Shown piece after piece: positions 27,853 to 36,285 of a stretch of DNA of 64,000 nucleotides. How positions within the stretch are numbered: position 1 is the first letter of the stretch; the number at the start of each line of letters is the position of its first letter. The position numbers were made by a program, and so were the translations under genes. Source of the DNA: Pseudochrobactrum kiredjianiae (GTDB taxonomy: Bacteria > Pseudomonadota > Alphaproteobacteria > Rhizobiales > Rhizobiaceae); assembly GCF_030362795.1 (NCBI RefSeq), contig NZ_JAUCBM010000001.1, positions 372,001-436,000 of the forward strand. Direction: 5' to 3'. Under the pieces are notes generated by a model. It had not been told where the DNA came from. It made no database searches and saw only the letters and a program-made list of their open reading frames with translations.

Positions 27853-29346
27853 ATGTCGAAACTAATTTTGGCGATTGATCAGGGCACCACTTCCAGCAGA
27901 GCCATCTGTTTCGATGAAAAACATAAAATTGCCGGTCTCGGACAGCAGGAATTTGCGCAGCATTATCCAAAATCCGGCTGGGTTGAACATGATCCCGAGG
28001 AAATCTGGCAGAGTGTTGTCAGCACCTGCAAGCTGGCTGTCGAAAATGCCAAGGCCAGAATGGCCGATGTTGCGGCGATCGGGATTACCAATCAGCGTGA
28101 AACCGTGGTGGTGTGGGACAAAGCAAGCGGTAAACCGGTCTATAATGCGATTGTCTGGCAGGATCGCCGCACACAAAAAGAATGCCTGAAGCTCAAGAAA
28201 AAAGGTCTGGAGCCGCGCATTCGCCGCAAGACAGGACTGTTGCTTGATCCGTATTTTTCTGCGACCAAACTGGCATGGATTTTAAACAAGGTTTCCGGTG
28301 CCCGCAAAAAAGCTGAAAAAGGCGAGTTGCTGTTTGGCACAATTGATAGTTTTCTGATCTGGCGTTTGACCGGCGGACAGGTTCACGCGACCGATGCCAC
28401 CAACGCCTCCCGCACACTGCTGTTTAATATTGCAGAAAATGACTGGGATGATGAACTGCTGAAACTGTTCAATATTCCCCGTGCGATGTTGCCGGAAGTG
28501 AAAGACTGCGCCGATGATTACGGCGTGACGGAAGCAGGTATTTTCGGTGCCGAAATTCCAATTCTCGGCGTAGCCGGTGATCAGCATGCCGCGATAATCG
28601 GGCAGGCTTGTTTTGAAAAAGGCATGTTGAAAGCAACATTTGGTACCGGTTGTTTTGCTTTGCTGAATACCGGTAAGGACAAGGTGCTGTCGCGCAATCG
28701 TTTGCTGACGACCATTGCCTATCGCCTCAACGGCGAGGTGACTTATGCGCTTGAAGGCTCAATTTTTGTTGCCGGTGCTGCGGTGCAATGGCTGCGTGAC
28801 GGGTTGAAAATTATCAAAACGGCTGCTGAAACCGGTGAACTGGCATTGCAGGCAGATGAGACGCAGGATGTCTATCTGGTGCCTGCTTTTGTTGGTTTGG
28901 GCGCCCCCCATTGGGATGCGGAAGCTCGTGGCGCGATCTATGGTCTGACGCGCAATTCAGGCCCTGCTGAAATTTCCAAGGCTGCACTGGAATCCGTTGC
29001 CTATCAGGCGCATGATCTGCTTGAGGCGATGCACAAGGATTGGAAAGCCGATACGGATCATATTGTGCTACGAGTTGATGGCGGCATGGTTGCTTCTGAC
29101 TGGACGATGCAGAATCTGTCGGACATTCTCAACGCACCGGTGGATCGCCCAGCCATTCTGGAAACCACAGCCCTTGGTGCCGCATGGCTTGCGGGTATGA
29201 AGGCTGGTCTGTGGGGTAATATGGAGGAATTTGCCAAGGACTGGCAGCAGCAGCAGCGCTTTGAACCGGCCATGGAACCGGCATTACGCAAGCGTAAGAT
29301 CAATGGCTGGCATAAGTCGGTGCGTAGCACATTACGAGCCAAGTAA
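27853..29346 (+). CDS. glpK: Glycerol kinase
   Basis: A FGGY-family kinase making glycerol 3-phosphate. It has 497 residues, the family size. The ATP-binding start reads [29 protein letters not shown] and [10 protein letters not shown] line the glycerol site. [13 protein letters not shown] near residue 240 carries the catalytic Asp, and the FGGY-type C-terminal [15 protein letters not shown] is present. GGAG precedes the ATG. There is no glpF or glpD beside it. The next gene starts immediately after the stop. Confidence 0.97.
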   Translation: MSKLILAIDQGTTSSRAICFDEKHKIAGLGQQEFAQHYPKSGWVEHDPEEIWQSVVSTCKLAVENAKARMADVAAIGITNQRETVVVWDKASGKPVYNAIVWQDRRTQKECLKLKKKGLEPRIRRKTGLLLDPYFSATKLAWILNKVSGARKKAEKGELLFGTIDSFLIWRLTGGQVHATDATNASRTLLFNIAENDWDDELLKLFNIPRAMLPEVKDCADDYGVTEAGIFGAEIPILGVAGDQHAAIIGQACFEKGMLKATFGTGCFALLNTGKDKVLSRNRLLTTIAYRLNGEVTYALEGSIFVAGAAVQWLRDGLKIIKTAAETGELALQADETQDVYLVPAFVGLGAPHWDAEARGAIYGLTRNSGPAEISKAALESVAYQAHDLLEAMHKDWKADTDHIVLRVDGGMVASDWTMQNLSDILNAPVDRPAILETTALGAAWLAGMKAGLWGNMEEFAKDWQQQQRFEPAMEPALRKRKINGWHKSVRSTLRAK

Positions 29347-29814
29347 ATGGAAATACGCTCTGCAAGACAGGATGATGCCGCTGAAATTTGTAGTGTTTTA
29401 CGACGCTCTATCACGGAACTATGCATTGCGGATCATCATAACGATCCGCAGATTTTAGACCCGTGGCTAGCCAATAAAACGTCCGATAATCTGCGGGCAT
29501 GGATAGTGCGCGATGGACAGACCTATCGGGTTGCTGTGATTGAAGGGCAGATTGCCGGTATTGGTGCAGTCTCGGCCACAGAGGGCGTTTTGCTCAATTA
29601 TGTCTCGCCGGATTTTCAATATCGCGGTGTGAGCAAGGCTTTGATGGTGACTCTGGAAAATTGGCTAAAAGAGCAAGGGCAGAGCGTGAGCTGCCTGACC
29701 AGTACAGCGACCGCCAGAAAATTTTATGGAAAAATCGGCTATTTGCCGGACGGGAAACCGCAAATGGGAAGGTCGGGTAGCCCGACCTTCCCGATGCGCA
29801 AGCAGTTGGGATAA
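29347..29814 (+). CDS. GNAT-family N-acetyltransferase
   Basis: A 155-residue Gcn5-related acetyltransferase. It opens MEIRSARQDDAAEICSVLRRS. The acetyl-CoA loop is reduced to QYRGVSKALMVTLENWL (normal form Q/RxxGxG/A), preceded by the beta-4 strand LLNYVSPDF. Its ATG abuts the glpK TAA with no spacer, so it is probably translated by coupling. The target is unknown. A perfect 12-bp inverted repeat lies inside its last codons. Confidence 0.85.
   Translation: MEIRSARQDDAAEICSVLRRSITELCIADHHNDPQILDPWLANKTSDNLRAWIVRDGQTYRVAVIEGQIAGIGAVSATEGVLLNYVSPDFQYRGVSKALMVTLENWLKEQGQSVSCLTSTATARKFYGKIGYLPDGKPQMGRSGSPTFPMRKQLG
29766..29792. repeat. Perfect 12-bp inverted repeat inside the GNAT gene
   Basis: GGGAAGGTCGGG (29766-29777), loop TAG, CCCGACCTTCCC (29781-29792). 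It encodes part of the protein C-terminus. No T-run follows on either strand, so it is not a typical terminator. Confidence 0.8.
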
Positions 29815-29817
29815 ACT

Positions 29818-32226
29818 TTATTCCCCGTTGCCCATAATCACATCCAGCAGCGTGGTGTTTTTGCGCACTGGCTGTCCGCCGACATCACCTTGCGGGCGCG
29901 GACCACCATAGGCGGGATCACCGGCAACAGGTGGCGGCGCATTATTGTCCTGCACCGGATAACCGGAATTATCAGGCAGCGGTGCCGGATAACCGCTATT
30001 GCCTTGAACCGGCACCGGATTTTCCTGTACGGAAACCGGCGGCTGAACAGGCTGGCCATTATTCTGCGATGGCAGTCTGGCGCTGTCGGGCTGCTGCGGT
30101 GTGCCCGGAGCCGGAGGCCAGTAAGTGTCATCATTTTCCGGCAAAGCAGGATAGCTGCTATTGTCCAGCGCTGGCGGCTGCTGGCCGATGCTGGCGGACG
30201 CATCCGGCAATTCGTCGCTGCCACCCGGTAGAACATTCTGAATCTCGTAAGTACTTGGCAGATCAGCCACCGGTACGCCTTTATGAGCGGCAGTCATGAA
30301 GGTTTTCCATGCCATTGCCGGCAAGCCGCCACCGGTGATTTTTTTGGTCGGCTTGCCGTCATCATTACCGAACCAGACGCCGGTGGTCAGATTGGCAGTA
30401 TAGCCGATAAACCATGCATCGCGGGAGCTTTGGCTGGTGCCGGTTTTACCCGCTGCTGGCCAGTTGCCGAATTTGGCGCGTTTGGCCGTACCGTCTTCAA
30501 CTGTGCGGCGCAGCATCGCATTCATCATACCCAGCACCTGCTCGGTAATGATGCGTTGTTGTTGTTCTGCCGGATAGTCATAGATCACTTTGTCATCACC
30601 ATCGGTGATTTTGGTAATCATATGCACTGGCGCGCGATAGCCGCCATTGGCAAACGGCACAAAAGCATCGGTCAGTTCCATCAGGGTGACTTCCGAAGTG
30701 CCGAGCGCCAGTGAGGCATTGGCAGTGAGCGTTGACTGGATACCAAAACGGTGCGCAGTATCGACGACCGCCTGCGGGCCGACTTCCATCACCAGCTGTG
30801 CGGCAATCGAGTTGAGCGAGTGCGACAAGGCAGTCGCCAATGTCACTTCACCGAAATATTTGCCGTTATAATTGCTCGGCGTCCATTTGCCGATCCGCAC
30901 CGGTGCATCATTCCGTACGGAGTCCGGTGTGCGCCCTTGTTCAAGAGCGGTCAGATAGACGAAAGGTTTGAAGGTTGAGCCGGGCTGACGGCGCGCCTCC
31001 GTTGCACGGTCAAACTGGCTGTTGGCATAGTCATAGCCGCCGATCATTGCGCGCACCGCACCGGTACCGTCAATCGACACCAAAGCGCCCTGACTGACAT
31101 CCATCTTCTTGCCATTTTGCGCGATCAGATCGCGAATGGCTTCTTCCCCGACCTTCTGCAAATCCAGATCGACAGTGGTGTGGATGGTTACATCGCTTTT
31201 GGTTTCGCCAATCAGTTTTGGCAATTCAGACACGACGGCATCGGCCACGTAATTTTCTGAACCGGACCAATAGGTGGCAGCACGGGTTGGCGGCTCACTC
31301 TCGGCGATAGCCTGTTCTTTCAACCCGATCATGCCCTGATCGCGCATAGCTGCTAGCACCAGTTTGGCACGGTCATTCGCGGCTTTCGGGTCACGGGCGG
31401 GGGAGAGACGTGACGGCGCTTTCAGCAGACCGGCAAGTGTGGCCGCTTCGGTGAGGTTCACATCCTTGGCGGATTTCTCAAAATAACGCCGTGAGGCAGC
31501 ATCAACGCCATAGGCGCCGGAGCCGAGATAAACGCGGTTGAGATACATCTCAAGAATTTGGTCTTTGGTGTAAGTATGCTCCAGCCACAAAGCGAGCATG
31601 ACTTCCTGCACCTTACGCTCCAATGTTCTGTCCGGTGACAGGAACAGGTTCTTGGCAAGCTGCTGCGTAATGGTAGAGCCGCCCTGTGTGGCGCGCCCTT
31701 TGGAAATATTGGTGAAAATCGCACGCCCGAGACCAATCGGATCAACCCCATAATGGGAATAGAAACGGCGATCTTCAATGGCAATCACAGCCTGCGGAAT
31801 AAAGGGCGACATTTCGCGCAAGCCAACTTCTTCGCCGCCGGTAGTGCCGCGATTGGCAATCAGCTTGCCGTTCACATCAAGAATTTTCACATTCGGCGGG
31901 CGATCCGGAATCGCCCAGTCACTGGTGGGCGGCATTTTAGCCGCAATATAAACAACCACACCGGCAAGGGCGATACCGCCCCAGAGCATCAGCACCAGCG
32001 ACCAATAAAACAGGCGGCGCAGCCAGCGGAATGAACCCGTTGCGGGTTGTTTGGATTTTTTTGATTTGCGCGAAGATCGTTCAGAGCGCGGCGCACGTTT
32101 TTTCGACGTGCCGCCATTCACACGATCGCTCTCATCCATACGTATTTCATCTTTATTGGTAGCAGGTGTCTCTGGCTTTCCGAATGACGGTTCTATGCGC
32201 CGGTCTTTTGAGTCTCTGGAAGCCAT
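29818..32226 (-). CDS. Class A penicillin-binding protein (PBP1A family)
   Basis: A bifunctional peptidoglycan glycosyltransferase/transpeptidase of 802 residues. Layout: a basic cytoplasmic tail rich in Lys/Arg/Ser (1-65), one transmembrane helix (about 68-95), a GT51 domain with the catalytic Glu in AIEDRRFYSHYGVDP (about 150) and GGSTITQQLAKNLFL, then the transpeptidase domain with PGSTFKPF (active Ser near 417), SHSLNS and AAGKTGTSQ. The last ~130 residues are a Pro/Gln/Asn/Tyr-rich tail with repeated NSGYP units. It converges on the GNAT gene with a 3-base gap. Confidence 0.94.
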   Translation of the reverse strand: MASRDSKDRRIEPSFGKPETPATNKDEIRMDESDRVNGGTSKKRAPRSERSSRKSKKSKQPATGSFRWLRRLFYWSLVLMLWGGIALAGVVVYIAAKMPPTSDWAIPDRPPNVKILDVNGKLIANRGTTGGEEVGLREMSPFIPQAVIAIEDRRFYSHYGVDPIGLGRAIFTNISKGRATQGGSTITQQLAKNLFLSPDRTLERKVQEVMLALWLEHTYTKDQILEMYLNRVYLGSGAYGVDAASRRYFEKSAKDVNLTEAATLAGLLKAPSRLSPARDPKAANDRAKLVLAAMRDQGMIGLKEQAIAESEPPTRAATYWSGSENYVADAVVSELPKLIGETKSDVTIHTTVDLDLQKVGEEAIRDLIAQNGKKMDVSQGALVSIDGTGAVRAMIGGYDYANSQFDRATEARRQPGSTFKPFVYLTALEQGRTPDSVRNDAPVRIGKWTPSNYNGKYFGEVTLATALSHSLNSIAAQLVMEVGPQAVVDTAHRFGIQSTLTANASLALGTSEVTLMELTDAFVPFANGGYRAPVHMITKITDGDDKVIYDYPAEQQQRIITEQVLGMMNAMLRRTVEDGTAKRAKFGNWPAAGKTGTSQSSRDAWFIGYTANLTTGVWFGNDDGKPTKKITGGGLPAMAWKTFMTAAHKGVPVADLPSTYEIQNVLPGGSDELPDASASIGQQPPALDNSSYPALPENDDTYWPPAPGTPQQPDSARLPSQNNGQPVQPPVSVQENPVPVQGNSGYPAPLPDNSGYPVQDNNAPPPVAGDPAYGGPRPQGDVGGQPVRKNTTLLDVIMGNGE

Positions 32227-32501
32227 ATGCGTTGGTGTACCTGCTTAAAAAAGGGAGGGAGTGCATTCTGAAAATGTGCCATAAATTTCATACGGAATGC
32301 TCTGCTGTGCTTTGCATCGTAATTGAGGCAGTTTAAAGAGCAGTAAAGTTTTGCTAACAGTATAATGGTGTTAACAAGGTTTTGAGATTTCGCTTTGTAT
32401 TCAGGAATGTACTTAAATGCAGCTGACGCATGAAAATACATTCATATTTCACGATATTTCATTGTAGAAAACAGGCTGAACGGTTTCAGATAGGTATATG
32501 C

Positions 32502-33608
32502 GTGACACAACGGATTGACTGGGTCGATATCGCCAAGGGTATATGCATCATTTTTGTGGTGATGATGCATTCAACATTGGGCGTGGAAGAAGCTGCCGGT
32601 CAGACCGGCTGGATGCATTATGTCGTGGCTTTTGCCAAACCGTTCCGCATGCCTGATTTTTTCCTGATTTCCGGCCTGTTCCTGAGTGCGGTGATTGACC
32701 GGCCATGGGTGCGCTATCTTGATCGTAAAGTCGTGCATTTCCTGTATTTTTATGTGCTGTGGCTGACGATCCAGTTTGTCTTTAAGGCGCCGGGGATCAT
32801 GGCTGAGGGCGGTGTTTCCGGTGTCATTACGGCCTATCTGATGGCCTTTATCGAGCCGTTTGGCACATTATGGTTTATCTATCTGCTGCCGTTTTTCTTT
32901 CTGGCAACCCGTTTCATGCGTGAGGTGCCGCGCTCGCTGGTTCTCACGATGCTGGCTATTCTGGAAATCCTGCCGATCCATACCGGATGGATTATGATCG
33001 ACGAGTTCTGCTCGCGTTTTGTCTATTTCTATGCAGGCTATGCGCTGGCACCGCAGATTTTCCGGCTGGCTGATTGGGTTGCACGTCATTGGCTGGCTGC
33101 GGTCGCCGGCCTTCTGATCTGGGCATTTGTGGAATATCAGATGGTGTTCACACCCGTGCCGCACTTCGGGCAATCATTGCTCAGCGGGCAGGCATGGATG
33201 GCAGGCGGTTTGGGCGGCTATAGCGAATTGCCGCTGGTCTCGCTGTTTCTCGGGTTTCTCGGCGCTTTGGCAATTATCAGTATGTCATCGTTGCTCGCTA
33301 ATTTAAGCCAGAGCAATATTGTGCATCGGGTATTGAGCTATCTTGGCGCGCATTCGATTGTTGTCTATCTGGCATTCTTCCTGCCAATGGCTGCCACCCG
33401 CACAGTGCTACTCAAGACAGGCATTATCACCGATGTTGGCACCATCTCGCTACTGACAATGCTGATGGGTATTATCTTGCCGGTCATCCTCTACATGCTG
33501 ATTGAGAAAACCGGTTACGGACGCTTTCTGTTTACACGGCCGCAATGGACTATGACCGAGCAGTTTCAGGAAAAGTGGAAGCCGGTTTTCCGTTCGAAAC
33601 TGCGTTGA
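32502..33608 (+). CDS. Acyltransferase family 3 membrane protein
   Basis: A polytopic O-acyltransferase-like protein of about 368 residues. The N-terminal RIDWVDIAKGICIIFVVMMHS contains the family's conserved R..D..KG....V..H pattern, with the His in the first helix. MPDFFLISGLFLS and around ten hydrophobic segments follow. The frame is open from 32430, but a GTG at 32502 places the family motif at the N-terminus; the ribosome-binding site is weak, so the start is uncertain. Such proteins acetylate or succinylate surface sugars, possibly periplasmic glucans; the acceptor here is unknown. Confidence 0.85.
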   Translation: MTQRIDWVDIAKGICIIFVVMMHSTLGVEEAAGQTGWMHYVVAFAKPFRMPDFFLISGLFLSAVIDRPWVRYLDRKVVHFLYFYVLWLTIQFVFKAPGIMAEGGVSGVITAYLMAFIEPFGTLWFIYLLPFFFLATRFMREVPRSLVLTMLAILEILPIHTGWIMIDEFCSRFVYFYAGYALAPQIFRLADWVARHWLAAVAGLLIWAFVEYQMVFTPVPHFGQSLLSGQAWMAGGLGGYSELPLVSLFLGFLGALAIISMSSLLANLSQSNIVHRVLSYLGAHSIVVYLAFFLPMAATRTVLLKTGIITDVGTISLLTMLMGIILPVILYMLIEKTGYGRFLFTRPQWTMTEQFQEKWKPVFRSKLR

Positions 33609-33653
33609 ATATGATCGCAGTGGTACAGTTCCGGCACGGGCATAAGGCATATA

Positions 33654-33690
33654 ATAAAAAAGCCCGCTTTTAAGCGGGCTTTAAGTTTTT
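33654..33690. terminator. Bidirectional terminator
   Basis: AGCCCGCTT (33661-33669) pairs with AAGCGGGCT (33672-33680). An A-rich left and T-rich right flank let it serve the acyltransferase gene (plus) and the converging RNase D gene (minus), whose stop lies at 33689-33691. Confidence 0.9.
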
Positions 33691-34309
33691 AAGCGTGGGC
33701 GAAGATGTCTTGTTCATCCCAGCCCATCAGATCGAGCTCTGCACGACTTGGCAGGAATTTGAAGCAGGCTTCAGCCTGTTTCTCACGACCATCGCGCTCT
33801 AAGCGATATTCCAGAACCTTTTTCAGACGATGCAGATAGAGAACATCGGACGCAGCATATTCAAGCTGCGCCTGAGACAGGTTTTCCGCAGCCCAGTCGG
33901 ATGATTGCTGCTGTTTGGAAATTGAAACGTCCAGCAATTCCGAGCAAATTTCTTTCAGACCATGGCGATCTGTATAGGTACGGGTGAGTTTCGAGGCGAT
34001 CTTGGTGCAGAAAACCGGCTGCGGCATCACGCCAAATGTATGCGCCAGCACAGCCAGATCGAAACGGCCAAAATGGAAGATTTTGGTGATCGAACGGTCT
34101 TTCAGCAGTTTGACCAGATTAGGGGCTTTTTTCAGCCCTTTCTCGATCTGGATAATATCCGCGGTGCCGTCACCCGGTGAGATCTGCACGACGCACAGGC
34201 GGTCACGCAGAGGATTGAGACCCAGCGTTTCCGTATCGATGGCGACGGAATCAACCTGATAATTCTCAAGATCAGGCAGATCGTTTTTGTGAACGCGGAT
34301 AGATGTCAT
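33689..34309 (-). CDS. Ribonuclease D-like 3'-5' exonuclease (exonuclease domain only)
   Basis: A 206-residue DEDD-family exonuclease. The metal-binding acidic residues appear in VAIDTETLGLNP, FHFGRFDLAVL and YAASDVLYLHRL (DEDDy type with Tyr). E. coli RNase D has about 375 residues with HRDC domains; this protein stops after the nuclease domain, a compact form usual in Rhizobiales. It probably trims structured RNA 3' ends. It is transcribed after, and in the same direction as, the M20 peptidase gene with an 83-base gap. Confidence 0.9.
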   Translation of the reverse strand: MTSIRVHKNDLPDLENYQVDSVAIDTETLGLNPLRDRLCVVQISPGDGTADIIQIEKGLKKAPNLVKLLKDRSITKIFHFGRFDLAVLAHTFGVMPQPVFCTKIASKLTRTYTDRHGLKEICSELLDVSISKQQQSSDWAAENLSQAQLEYAASDVLYLHRLKKVLEYRLERDGREKQAEACFKFLPSRAELDLMGWDEQDIFAHA

Positions 34310-34323
34310 TGAAAGTTCCGTAT

Positions 34324-34425
34324 CTTATTTATTTGAAAGTGCAGCCGAAATTCTGGCCTCACCTTGCGGCAAGAGTTGCAAGAATGCGAGCCTCACTTGG
34401 CGGCAAGAGCCGCCAAAATTCTAGC
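34324..34425 (-). repeat. Three 34-bp tandem repeats spanning the stop codon of the M20 gene
   Basis: Read on the minus strand, copy 1 (34425-34392) holds the last ten codons and the TGA. Copy 2 (34391-34358) and copy 3 (34357-34324) follow without spacer. Their own frames encode ARILAALAAK-stop, ARILATLAAR-stop and ARISAALSNK-stop. Copies 1 and 2 agree at 26 of 34 bases. The 34-base period puts each copy in a different reading frame. Confidence 0.85.
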
Positions 34426-35784
34426 CCATGAGCGCTGGCCTTTATGGAAAGAGGACAGCTCGTATTTTTCATTCGGGGAATGGATGCGGTCATCTTCAAG
34501 GCCGAAGCCGACCAGCAGGGAATCCATACCGAGGAATTTGTCGAAGTCACCGACGATTGGAATTGAGCCGCCCATGGCAATCAGTACCGCAGGGTTTGGC
34601 CATTCGTCCGACAGCGCCTGTTTGGCCTGTGTGACCAGTGGTGAGTCATACGAAAGCTGGATGGCCGGTGAACCACCATGCGGATGGAATTCCACGCGGC
34701 AATCAGCAGGCAGGCGGGCTTCAACGAATTTGCGGAAATTCGCACGGATTTTATCCGGATCCTGCTTATGTACGAGGCGGAAAGAAACTTTGGCGGATGC
34801 TTCAGCAGCGATCACGGTCTTGAAACCTTCGCCGGTATAACCACCGATCATGCCGTTGACTTCGGCAGTCGGGCGCGCCCATGTCTGCTCCAGAACACTG
34901 CGACCCTGCTCACCCGATGGCACGGAGAGACCGATAGGGCCGAGGAAGTTTTCAGGGGTACGGCCAAGGCCTTCCCATGATTTCAAAATCTGGCTAGGCG
35001 TTTCTTCCACACCTTCATAAAAATCTTCCACAGTTACGCGGCCGGTTTCATCATGCAGGTCGGCGAGAATTTTCGACAGTACATGCAGCGGGTTTGCAGC
35101 CGCACCACCGAAGAAACCGGAATGCAGGTCGCGGTCGGCGGCTTTAATGGTGATCTGCTCACCCACCAGACCACGCAGAGCAACACAGATCGCTGGTGTA
35201 TCACGGTTCCACATCGAGGTGTCACAAACCAGAGCAACGTCTGCTTTGAGTTCTTCTTTGTGGCTGTCGAGGAATGGCTTCAGCGATGGAGAGCCGGATT
35301 CTTCTTCGCCTTCAAAAAGAATAGTGACTTTAACCGGCAATTGGCCATGCACGGCTTTATAAGCACGGACAGCTTCAACAAATGTCATCAGCTGACCTTT
35401 GTCGTCGGACGTGCCGCGACCGGTCAGGATTTTGCGACCCGGTTCAATTTCTTTAGCGGCAGGGTCAAACGGGTCGTTTTCCCAGAGGTTCAGCGGATCA
35501 ACCGGCTGCACATCATAATGGCCGTAGAACAGGACATGGGGTGCGTCGGCTGTTGCGCCTTCATGATGGGCAACAACCATCGGGTGGCCTGGTGTATCGC
35601 GCACACTGGCATCAAAACCAATGCTTTTCAGATCTTCCACCAGCCACTCTGCGGCCTGACGGCAATCGGCCTTGAAAGCCGGATCCGTTGAAATGGATTT
35701 AATACGCAGAAGATCAAACAGATGATCGACACTCTTGTCGAGGTTCTGGTCGAGATGTTTCAATACAGGTTCAAGTGCTGACAT
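34393..35784 (-). CDS. M20-family metallopeptidase (dipeptidase)
   Basis: A 463-residue zinc peptidase of the M20/ArgE-DapE-carnosinase group. Metal ligands and base are visible: LFYGHYDVQP (His, Asp), GRGTSDDKGQ (bridging Asp), ILFEGEEESGS (catalytic Glu pair) and VCDTS; GMDSLLVGFGLEDDRIHSPNE gives the C-terminal His. GAGGG before the ATG at 35784 supports the start; upstream codons to 35907 are spurious. It probably hydrolyses dipeptides in the cytosol. Its 3' end carries an unusual tandem repeat. Confidence 0.92.
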   Translation of the reverse strand: MSALEPVLKHLDQNLDKSVDHLFDLLRIKSISTDPAFKADCRQAAEWLVEDLKSIGFDASVRDTPGHPMVVAHHEGATADAPHVLFYGHYDVQPVDPLNLWENDPFDPAAKEIEPGRKILTGRGTSDDKGQLMTFVEAVRAYKAVHGQLPVKVTILFEGEEESGSPSLKPFLDSHKEELKADVALVCDTSMWNRDTPAICVALRGLVGEQITIKAADRDLHSGFFGGAAANPLHVLSKILADLHDETGRVTVEDFYEGVEETPSQILKSWEGLGRTPENFLGPIGLSVPSGEQGRSVLEQTWARPTAEVNGMIGGYTGEGFKTVIAAEASAKVSFRLVHKQDPDKIRANFRKFVEARLPADCRVEFHPHGGSPAIQLSYDSPLVTQAKQALSDEWPNPAVLIAMGGSIPIVGDFDKFLGMDSLLVGFGLEDDRIHSPNEKYELSSFHKGQRSWARILAALAAK

Positions 35785-35970
35785 GTTGCCCTCATGATAA
35801 AACAAGCTTCGACTCGCAAAGCATGAATGAGTTCTAAGAATTCTGTTTGGTTTTAGCGTATATAGAAGGAGACTGTACAGGGAAGATGTTGCGTATTTGC
35901 GAGACAAAGGCCGAAGCCGGTTTCACTGCGGATAATGCTTTAAAACAAAAGACAAAGCTTATTTAAATCC

Positions 35971-36109
35971 GGAAAAACGAAAGCCGTTACGGTGAGGGGA
36001 ACCGTAACGGCTTATAATAATTGGTGGCAGCCAGAGGGGGGGGAGGCTACCACCCCGGTTTTCCGGCGGGGGACGTGCCGAAAAACGGAAACCGACAATG
36101 TTGTCGATG
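35971..36109 (-). ncRNA. Candidate structured small RNA with C-rich loop
   Basis: This lies in the 501-base gap between the M20 gene and polA. On the minus strand it shows a palindrome CGACAA/TTGTCG (36093-36106), then CCGG-AAAA-CCGG (36055-36066), then GGTGGTAGCC-loop-GGCTGCCACC (36023-36054) with loop TCCCCCCCCTCT. It ends in an 11-bp perfect stem GCCGTTACGGT/ACCGTAACGGC (35983-36011) followed by TTTCGTTTTT. The one non-Watson-Crick pair in the C-loop stem is U-G on the minus strand but C-A on the plus, which favours a minus-strand RNA. It could be a trans-acting RNA or a leader of the M20 gene 186 bases downstream. The 5' end is a guess, and no promoter was identified. The rest of the gap holds nothing I recognise. 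Confidence 0.5.
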
Positions 36110-36285
36110 CTGCTAATGTGGCTAGGAATAGTGGCAATACAAGGGCTGAAACGCGGCGGTGCATTCACAAAAAAGTTATTGCTTATAGAGCTTTCAATTA
36201 CGCAAAAGAAAAACTGAAAGATAAATGAGTGGCATTCGCCGCCCCATGATTTCTTTTTTCGAGCTTATGCTTTACATCTTTTCGC

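Noticed and set aside
35992-36228. 78-codon plus-strand frame in the M20-polA gap
   Set aside because: It overlaps the hairpin-rich candidate RNA and begins inside the terminator stem. There is no ribosome-binding site; non-coding structure explains the sequence better.
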